From: Nitrospinaceae bacterium
Lineage (GTDB): Bacteria; Nitrospinota; Nitrospinia; Nitrospinales; VA-1
Assembly: GCA_016763735.1 (NCBI GenBank)
Contig: JAESTE010000091.1
Coordinates: 1 to 5,415 of the forward strand
Reading direction: 5' to 3'
DNA length: 5,415 nt
Of the stretch, positions 1 through 4,624 are shown one piece after another. The position numbers were made by a program, and so were the translations under genes. Below the pieces are notes generated by a model. That model was given only the letters and a program-made list of their open reading frames with translations. It was not told the origin of the DNA and ran no database searches. The first letter of the stretch is position 1, and each line of letters begins with the position of its first letter.

Positions 1-2
1 CT

Positions 3-146
3 GGTGGAGATGGTGAAATTAATGGAAAGAATTATCCAGAAAAAGAACGATACCTTGACGTTGCTGAGAAAGTCTGTTTAACGGGCCGTATAAATAGACA
101 CAAAATAAACACAGCTAACGAATTTTTAGGGAATTGTTTTATGTAA
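3..146 (+). CDS. Possible 3' end of an unidentified gene (partial)
   Basis: An open frame enters from the left edge and gives 47 codons before a TAA at 144-146. Its first half has the purine-first codon pattern typical of coding DNA (GGT GGA GAT GGT GAA ATT AAT). The translation begins GGDGEINGKNYPEKERYL, is hydrophilic, and ends in GNCFM. The GDGEI stretch could be the second half of an EF-hand-like calcium loop, but this is only a resemblance because the upstream part lies outside the window. I do not recognise the family. A second frame (1-81) is also open but shorter and less coding-like. It would converge on the tRNA gene 12 bases further on; no terminator hairpin is visible between them. 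Confidence 0.4.
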   Translation, partial: GGDGEINGKNYPEKERYLDVAEKVCLTGRINRHKINTANEFLGNCFM

Positions 147-158
147 GTGTTTGAGAAA

Positions 159-235
<77 letters not shown>

Positions 236-265
236 ATGCATTTAATTTAGGGGAGTTATCTTACT

Positions 266-613
266 CTAATTTTCGGAAGATTTTTTACCTTCGTAAAAAA
301 TAATTTTAACCTCTTCTTCGGTGATCAATCCTTCTTCAATAATTTCACCGAGTCTGGGTTTCACGCGTTCAATGTTTTCTTTTCGATCGACCACTTCAAT
401 TACGATCGGCAGGTCATCAGACAATCGTAAAATAGAGGTGGTGTGCAATTTGCTCGTTTTGCCAAATCCGCTGACACCTCTTAATGCAGTGGCCCCTGCC
501 AACCCTTCCTGTTTGAAAAACTCGATCAGATATTTTGATAACGGTTTGCCTTCGAATTTATCGGACTCGCTAATAAATATTCTCAGTAAAATGGCATCGG
601 ACTCTTTTTTCAT
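266..613 (-). CDS. DUF190 family protein (PII-like fold), partner of CrcB
   Basis: The 115-residue protein matches the DUF190 family (PF02641). An N-terminal strand carries LLRIFISESDKF, followed by the helix PLSKYLIEFF and the family signature GLAGATALRGVSGFGK. Then come a short His-containing segment (LHTTSILRLSDDLPIVIEVVD) and a C-terminal helix/strand GLITEEEVKIIFYEG. DUF190 proteins have a ferredoxin-like, PII-related fold and often sit beside crcB; a role in regulating or assisting fluoride export is assumed for the family but not proven. The start at 613 was chosen over an in-frame start 54 bases upstream because it begins at the usual family position. It also overlaps the crcB stop as ATGA (613-610) and follows GGGGA at 622-618. 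The overlap implies translational coupling. The gene ends in TAG and looks intact. Confidence 0.88.
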   Translation of the reverse strand: MKKESDAILLRIFISESDKFEGKPLSKYLIEFFKQEGLAGATALRGVSGFGKTSKLHTTSILRLSDDLPIVIEVVDRKENIERVKPRLGEIIEEGLITEEEVKIIFYEGKKSSEN

Positions 614-989
614 TTCATCCCCATTCCAACAATCATAAATTTCCCCAGATAAATGGCGAGAAGACATAATGATACCGTGCCTACGAGGTTGAGCCCAAAC
701 ATCATATGCTCGCTTTGCTCCAGCAGTTTCATCGACTCAAAGCTGAAAGTCGACATGGTAGTGAAAGAGCCTAGTACGCCAATGGTCAGAAATACTCGGG
801 CCTCTTCGCCGAACAGTCCTCGGTATTCCGAGGCATACATTATCAGGGCCAGCAAAAGACTGCCTAGGAAATTGACTCCAAGGGTACCCAAAGGAAAAGT
901 CAGGAATCCACTTTGAATCCAACCGCTGATCCAATAGCGTAAATGGCTCCAACAAACCCTCCCAATCCAACTAGTAACCAAAGTGACAT
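610..989 (-). CDS. crcB: CrcB/Fluc fluoride channel, with an apparent one-base frameshift near the 5' end
   Basis: Fluc channels are small dual-topology membrane proteins that form dimers and let toxic fluoride leave the cytoplasm. The natural start is ATG 989-987, which gives MSLWLLVGLGGFVGAI in one frame. After plus-strand position 941-943 the family sequence continues in another frame as RYWISGWIQSGF. Three T's stand there on the minus strand; a fourth would restore GAILRYW and a 126-residue protein. In that restored numbering I see Arg18 of the GAxxRY motif, GTLGVN with Asn40, the GxLGSFTTMSTF motif at 71-82, and four hydrophobic segments (about 1-17, 32-53, 63-82, 98-120). An in-frame start at 981 gives an N terminus (MVTSWIGRVC) unlike the family, so it is probably not the true protein. 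AAGG at 1001-998 is a weak ribosome site. The gene is either broken or carries a sequencing error. Confidence 0.85.
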
Positions 990-1021
990 AAAATATACCT
1001 TATCAAGTATCTACCGCCGCG

Positions 1022-1030
1022 ATTGTACCA
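1022..1030 (-). promoter_or_regulatory. Predicted extended -10 promoter of crcB-DUF190
   Basis: The minus strand reads TGGTACAAT from 1030 to 1022, a TGn-TACAAT extended -10 element one base off consensus in the hexamer. It lies 33 bases before the crcB ATG, so the leader would be about 25 bases and too short to hold a fluoride riboswitch. The -35 position has only a weak TTTCCT-like match, which fits an extended -10 promoter. A G/C palindrome fills the spacer. This is a prediction from the sequence only. Confidence 0.45.
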
Positions 1031-1047
1031 CCCCCTAACGGGGGAGG
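1028..1047. repeat. Short G/C palindrome overlapping the crcB promoter
   Basis: The arms CCACCCCC (1028-1035) and GGGGGAGG (1040-1047) pair around the loop TAAC with a single A-A mismatch. The element covers the TG of the predicted extended -10 and most of the spacer of the crcB promoter. It could be an operator, or a reduced copy of the palindromic repeat seen at 4322-4397. No T-tract follows on either strand, so it is a poor terminator. Confidence 0.6.
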
Positions 1048-1085
1048 AAACTAGCAATTGTTTTTCAAACTACAAAAATTTACTT

Positions 1086-1145
1086 TTGGCTCAAAATGTT
1101 TTTGCCAATGACAACCCCTGTTAAGGGGCCACTCGGCGTGGGGCC
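1086..1145. repeat. Cluster of three small hairpins downstream of the UnbV-domain frame
   Basis: This part of the 215-base gap between the UnbV-domain frame and crcB holds three inverted repeats. The first is TTGGC (1086-1090) with GCCAA (1104-1108), extended by an inner AAAA/TTTT pairing. The second is CCCCT (1115-1119) with AGGGG (1124-1128). The third is CCAC (1129-1132) with GTGG (1138-1141). The middle one reads CCCCTGTTAAGGGG and matches the minus strand of the 4332-4347 hairpin (CCCCTGACAAGGGG) at 12 of 14 bases, suggesting a related repeat family. On the minus strand the first hairpin is followed after seven bases by TTTTT, so it might act as a weak terminator for the upstream genes. 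The rest of the gap (1146-1204) shows nothing I can name. Confidence 0.4.
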
Positions 1146-1204
1146 AATAGGTCAGAACGTTTTAGGCGAAATATTCCAGTCAGGCTTCAGGATGTAAGTT
1201 TTTA

Positions 1205-1792
1205 TCACTTTTTGTTTCTCGTAATGATGTATTCGTGATTCGCAAGGAAGCTATGCTTGATAACGGAGGTTTCCCCTGTCGACCAGGTTATTTTTATACT
1301 CTGAATATTTTCATAAGTCTCCAGACCAAAATGAGCTAGCGGTGCGTCATAAGAATGAAAACCACCCCCTGTTTTTATTTCTCGAACCTGATGTTTTTCT
1401 CCATTTTTACCATAGAGAATTATGATTCGACATCCGAGGCAGAAGCGGTTGCCCTCTTTGTCCCGCAGTTTGAAGGTGATGCTATTATTTTTTGATTCGT
1501 TATTGGTATAAACCTTAAAGGAGCCATAAAGTGTATTGGCGATGATATCAAGGTCTCCGTCTCGGTCGATATCCAGATAAGTGTAGGAGGAACTATGGTC
1601 GTAGTCATCCAGTCCGAATTCCTCTGCGGAAGAATTAAATGCTTGCCCTTTCTGGTTGTGAAAGAAATTGTTGGGCGCAAACTCCTGGGTGATGGGTACG
1701 CCGTTGGTCACATAAAGGTCTTGCCATTGATCGTTATCGAGATCTGCGAAGCGGGCGTTCCAGCTCCATTCTGCTGTTGCGATTTTGGTTTG
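1205..1792 (-). pseudogene. C-terminal part of a CRTAC1-like protein: last two FG-GAP motifs and ASPIC/UnbV domain
   Basis: This stretch directly continues the frame of the gene at 1793-2983, with only a TAA between them. The 27 codons right after the stop read as a classic blade end: TAEWSWNARFADLDNDQWQDLYVTNG-like sequence with the calcium motif DLDNDQWQD. A second motif, DIDRDGDLD, follows. The last 85 or so residues form the ASPIC/UnbV domain, with VREIKTGGGFHSYDAP, LAHFGLE and IKITWSTGE. The stretch ends in TGA at 1207-1205. A GTG at 1711 could formally start a 168-residue protein, but it falls inside a blade, lacks a signal peptide and would discard conserved sequence. I therefore read this as the severed tail of one gene, unless the TAA is a sequence error or is read through. 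UnbV domains are found with FG-GAP repeats in extracytoplasmic proteins; their exact function is unsettled. Confidence 0.8.
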
Positions 1793-2983
1793 TTACGAAA
1801 CATCTTTAAAGGTGTGATCGGTTTGGCCGGATAGAAGTAGATTGAACTGAGTCTGCATGGGAATTTCATTATCCACCGGGAGTTTTAAATGTTGGGCTTC
1901 GAAATATTTTTTGCAGACCAAGTTGTTGAGCATGAAAGGCGCCGAAATTTTTTCGCAGAGCGATTTATTTTTCCGGGTCGTTGCCACCAGTGCCATGCGC
2001 ATAACCATGCATTCTTGCACTTGATCCAGATCCTCCAATAGCGCACACTTTTCCGAGATATCTTGCTTCTCTGGGTTCAACAGGGTAGCCAATTTTACAA
2101 GCTGGTAACAGGATTTTTTGTTAAGAACGCTTTTCCCCGATTCACAAAAATCGAGTCCGACATTTTTCATAGTATCGCCAAAAATATTTGAGACCACATC
2201 CAGCCCGCGTGACATCCCAATGTTAGCCAGATAAATGTCGGGAATCAGGTCGTTGTTGAAATCCCCAGTATCGATGCTCATGGTATTCTGTGTGGTGATG
2301 GGAATTATATTGTCTTGATGGCGTATTTTTTTAAACGCGCCTTTGCCTGTTCCATGATAGTAAGTGTCGGGAACGCGATAGTCGTTGCCAATCATCAGAT
2401 CAGGCTGTCCGTCCAGATTGATATCGGAAAACAACACGGAATGAGTTTGCCCGGGGATGCCTTCCATCGTCTGAATGCTAAAATCAAGATTATGGTTCAT
2501 TACCAACTGGTCGGTGGCCTGTTGTATCGGTTTGCGAGTCAGGATGCCCAAATAGTAATTGCCGTTAATGATATCGAGATAGCTATCGTGATTGATATCT
2601 GCGAATGCCGAAGCGCTGGTGAGAAGAGCGTTGCCATTGGGCACTTTTTTTACAGTTATTTCTCCTTCTGCTGGAATCGGGTTTAGTACCACAAAATTTC
2701 CTTCGTTAAAAGTGGTCAGGAAAATATCCAGCCAACCATCGTTGTTTAAATCGACCAATGCAATATTGATGGCTTGCTTGCCTTTGAGTTCGGCAACGTC
2801 GCTAAAAACTTTCCTGAAACTTTTTCCGTAAAGGTTTTGGTAAAGTTCGAATCCATTGTCAGTTGCAATTGCAAAGTCCGTCCAGCCATCGAGGTCGAAG
2901 TCCCCAGAGGCAATGCCGCGTCCAAAAAATAATGGATCGAAAAACATTTTTGGCGACATTGAATTCGAATAGGTGATTCCCAA
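1793..2983 (-). CDS. FG-GAP/VCBS repeat protein (CRTAC1-like), truncated by an in-frame TAA
   Basis: The 396 residues carry five calcium-loop motifs of FG-GAP/VCBS propeller blades: DFDLDGWTD (28-36), DLNNDGWLD (78-86), DINHDSYLD (129-137), DINLDGQPD (187-195) and DFNNDLIPD (241-249). Residues 275-360 are a Cys-rich helical insert with cysteines at 280, 292, 313, 325, 343 and 357. The frame ends at TAA 1795-1793, but blade sequence and the UnbV domain continue in the same frame beyond it, so the gene is broken or misread there. The start is doubtful. TTG 2983 has only GGA six bases upstream, and family-like sequence (PFTIRNGIELGITYSN) already begins before it, right after the permease TAG at 3022-3020, where no ATG, GTG or TTG precedes it. 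There is no signal peptide although such propellers normally act outside the cytoplasm. This favours an ancestral fusion to the permease or re-initiation after it. Confidence 0.75.
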   Translation of the reverse strand: MGITYSNSMSPKMFFDPLFFGRGIASGDFDLDGWTDFAIATDNGFELYQNLYGKSFRKVFSDVAELKGKQAINIALVDLNNDGWLDIFLTTFNEGNFVVLNPIPAEGEITVKKVPNGNALLTSASAFADINHDSYLDIINGNYYLGILTRKPIQQATDQLVMNHNLDFSIQTMEGIPGQTHSVLFSDINLDGQPDLMIGNDYRVPDTYYHGTGKGAFKKIRHQDNIIPITTQNTMSIDTGDFNNDLIPDIYLANIGMSRGLDVVSNIFGDTMKNVGLDFCESGKSVLNKKSCYQLVKLATLLNPEKQDISEKCALLEDLDQVQECMVMRMALVATTRKNKSLCEKISAPFMLNNLVCKKYFEAQHLKLPVDNEIPMQTQFNLLLSGQTDHTFKDVS

Positions 2984-3019
2984 TTCGATTCCGTTTCGGA
3001 TGGTGAAAGGTTTTCCTTT

Positions 3020-4267
3020 CTATGGATTCCTAGGTTCATGCGAAAGAGCTTGAATCAGAATGTTTTCTTGCTTGAGAATAATAGGGGATGCCTGCCGGGT
3101 TCTGGGGCTCAGTGAATAATTCGTTGCCAAGTTTGAATGTGATGGTTTTTTTTTGCCGGGAAGATCGTCCACGATACGATCGTATTGTTGCAACCATTGG
3201 ACGTGGCGATATTCTACGAATCCATTGGTGATATAACCCAATCCAACGCCGATCGCGAAAACAATTAGAAAAAGTTTTATCGCCAGGGAAATGGAAAACG
3301 TGCGCGCAACAATCATTGCCGAGTAAATGCTGAAGGTGCCGAAAGTGAACAGCAGAGTGGTGACGAAACCCGGTGCCAGACCCGACATCATCAATGCCTG
3401 TGCCAGCATCAGATCGAAGGCTATTGGCAAGGGCATCAGCGTGCCCATAAAGGACATCAGGCTGAGGTTGATCAAGTTGATGGGTGCGCCAATTAACTTG
3501 TCGAAACTCATTAAATGGCTTGCTACAGCTCCGAAGACCCCAGCCAGTAGCATGAGGGGGACTGTTCTTATAAAGATGTATTGCAGTCCTTTTAAATATT
3601 CGAGGGCTGTAGCTTTGGCGGCTTGTGACCAGGACTCGCTTGTGATGTCGAAGGAGGTATCGATCTCGCAAGCGGAATTTTCGATAGCCCGTCGCTTTTT
3701 ATCAGATATCAATGGGACGATGAGAAGAATCAGTACAAAGGTTGCCAGTAGTTTGGCCAGTGCCATGTAAAAAGGAAAAATTGAGAACAGCATGGTCAGG
3801 ACGATGATGTTCAAAGTGGGTGAACTGAACATGACCGCTAATGCCGTTTCCATCTTACTGCCAGCTTCGTACATTCCTTTGGCGATGGGGGCGACGCAAT
3901 TGACGCAAACCCCGAGCGGTGTGCCAACGAACATCCCCATAAAGCTGTTGCGAAAACGCTTATCCGATGGTTGTCGCGGAGTGTATTTTAAAAGGGTGAA
4001 AAAACCTGCCGCGATAACAAGTCCGAATGCCATGCCGCGCCAATTTGTTTGATACCAGTTTAACGTGGTGATCATCACGCGTGTAGAAAAGTCGGCGTTT
4101 CTGGGTGCATGGAAATGAGCCTCGTTGGTGAGAGGGTCTTCAAATGCTTCGGTGCCAGAAAGAGCCGCCTTCATGTCCAAGGCAGGATAGCGGGAGATCA
4201 TCCAGAAGCTACAGGCAACGCAGATGAGAAATATAAGAAGGATGGTGAATCTTCGATTAACAGGCAT
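3020..4267 (-). CDS. Predicted multi-pass permease with a CxxC motif (DUF318/ArsP_1-like)
   Basis: The 415-residue membrane protein begins with a signal-anchor-like helix (7-26). A polar, extracytoplasmic-looking stretch with His51/His53 follows, then a helix at 79-94. The core (110-187) holds GTPLGVCVNCVAPIAKGMYE, with Cys121 and Cys124, and FSSPTLNIIVLTM. A charged loop (188-225) leads into a second half with helices at about 231-250, 265-290, 300-320 and 326-346. The half-repeat layout and the Cys-containing signature followed by a Ser/Thr-Pro motif resemble the DUF318/ArsP_1 permeases, some of which export arsenicals; the substrate here is unknown. Residues 350-415 are a hydrophilic tail, resembling a linker. 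The gene ends in TAG at 3022-3020, yet the same frame stays open downstream into the FG-GAP protein. The start at 4267 is fixed by a TAA 15 bases upstream in frame; its ribosome site is weak. The gene is divergent from glnS. Confidence 0.75.
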   Translation of the reverse strand: MPVNRRFTILLIFLICVACSFWMISRYPALDMKAALSGTEAFEDPLTNEAHFHAPRNADFSTRVMITTLNWYQTNWRGMAFGLVIAAGFFTLLKYTPRQPSDKRFRNSFMGMFVGTPLGVCVNCVAPIAKGMYEAGSKMETALAVMFSSPTLNIIVLTMLFSIFPFYMALAKLLATFVLILLIVPLISDKKRRAIENSACEIDTSFDITSESWSQAAKATALEYLKGLQYIFIRTVPLMLLAGVFGAVASHLMSFDKLIGAPINLINLSLMSFMGTLMPLPIAFDLMLAQALMMSGLAPGFVTTLLFTFGTFSIYSAMIVARTFSISLAIKLFLIVFAIGVGLGYITNGFVEYRHVQWLQQYDRIVDDLPGKKKPSHSNLATNYSLSPRTRQASPIILKQENILIQALSHEPRNP

Positions 4268-4321
4268 TGCGTCTATTATTTAAAAATAATTTATTGGATG
4301 ATAAAAAGGTAGAAAAGGCAA

Positions 4322-4397
4322 CCCCCTCAATCCCCCTTGTCAGGGGGATGTTTAAAAGTTCCTTCTCTTCTGGAGGGAGAAGGTTAGGATGAGGGGG
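4322..4397. repeat. Palindromic intergenic repeat with cloverleaf-like folding (REP/MITE-like)
   Basis: The outer arms CCCCCTCAATCC (4322-4333) and GGATGAGGGGG (4387-4397) are inverted repeats apart from one extra A. Inside are two further hairpins: ATCCCCCT (4330-4337) with AGGGGGAT (4342-4349) around TGTC, and CCTTCTC (4361-4367) with GAGAAGG (4377-4383). The outer arm and first inner hairpin share bases, so the two foldings compete in part. Intergenic repeats of similar composition are scattered through many bacterial genomes. It encodes no transposase, so any mobility would depend on proteins elsewhere. It lies between two divergent genes, about 55 bases before the permease start. Confidence 0.7.
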
Positions 4398-4569
4398 TGC
4401 AATAATGTTCTTATCCATATTTTGTATATGCTTATGCAATATGCAGGTTGGTTGCTAGTTTTTTTAGAAATCACATTTTTACCTTAAAAAAGCCCAGAAG
4501 TGGAAACCAAATTTCGCGCCTTGCCTGTAAGAACTCATATTGATAGAATCCGTTCCATTGAAAAACGGG
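4398..4569. other. Divergent intergenic spacer, no gene seen
   Basis: Together with 4268-4321 this completes the roughly 357-base gap between the permease and glnS. It is A+T-rich and contains short runs such as TTTTTTT near 4460 and AAAAAA near 4486. It has no convincing reading frame, RNA gene or T-box/leader structure. Possible minus-strand promoter hexamers for the permease (for example TTGCAT near 4440) have no well-spaced -10 partner, so I do not call one. Confidence 0.5.
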
Positions 4570-4578
4570 TGTTATAAT
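4570..4578 (+). promoter_or_regulatory. Predicted extended -10 promoter of glnS
   Basis: TGTTATAAT is a perfect TGn extended -10 plus a perfect TATAAT hexamer (4573-4578). Transcription would start near 4585, giving a leader of about 40 bases before the TTG start. No good -35 hexamer stands 16-18 bases upstream (4550-4555 is CCGTTC-like), which is acceptable for an extended -10 promoter. Confidence 0.65.
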
Positions 4579-4612
4579 AACCTCGTTTGTTTCCCGCCAT
4601 GCATCAAGAAAT

Positions 4613-4617
4613 AGGAG
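4613..4617 (+). promoter_or_regulatory. Ribosome binding site deciding the TTG start of glnS
   Basis: AGGAG stands seven bases before TTG 4625-4627, an ideal distance. The nearest ATG upstream (4599-4601) is out of frame with the synthetase and lies before this site, so it cannot be the glnS start. Confidence 0.8.
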
Positions 4618-4624
4618 AAAAATT

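Noticed and set aside
1..81. Alternative reading frame at the left edge
   Set aside because: It is open for only 26 codons and less coding-like than the frame ending at 146.
737..970. A 77-residue minus-strand frame inside crcB
   Set aside because: Only its upstream extension matches the CrcB N terminus; after the frameshift point it is an out-of-frame shadow ending within crcB.
990..1204. Fluoride riboswitch upstream of crcB
   Set aside because: No GGnGATGG-like start or matching pseudoknot segments are seen, and the predicted leader is only about 25 bases.
1205..3022. Recoded UAA/UAG (stop codons read as sense throughout the genome)
   Set aside because: The DUF190 gene ends in TAG at a normal family length and would read into the tRNA if both codons were sense. 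The visible 263 codons of glnS use no in-frame TAA or TAG. Local lesion or read-through is simpler.
3036..3671. A 211-residue minus-strand frame inside the permease
   Set aside because: It is rich in Arg, His and Ser with no membrane segments or motif; it is the shifted-frame shadow of the hydrophobic permease.
4257..4439. A 60-residue minus-strand reading frame (contains APPHPNLLPPEEKE)
   Set aside because: It is a translation of the palindromic repeat. Such Pro-rich frames are common artefacts of these elements, and it overlaps the permease start.
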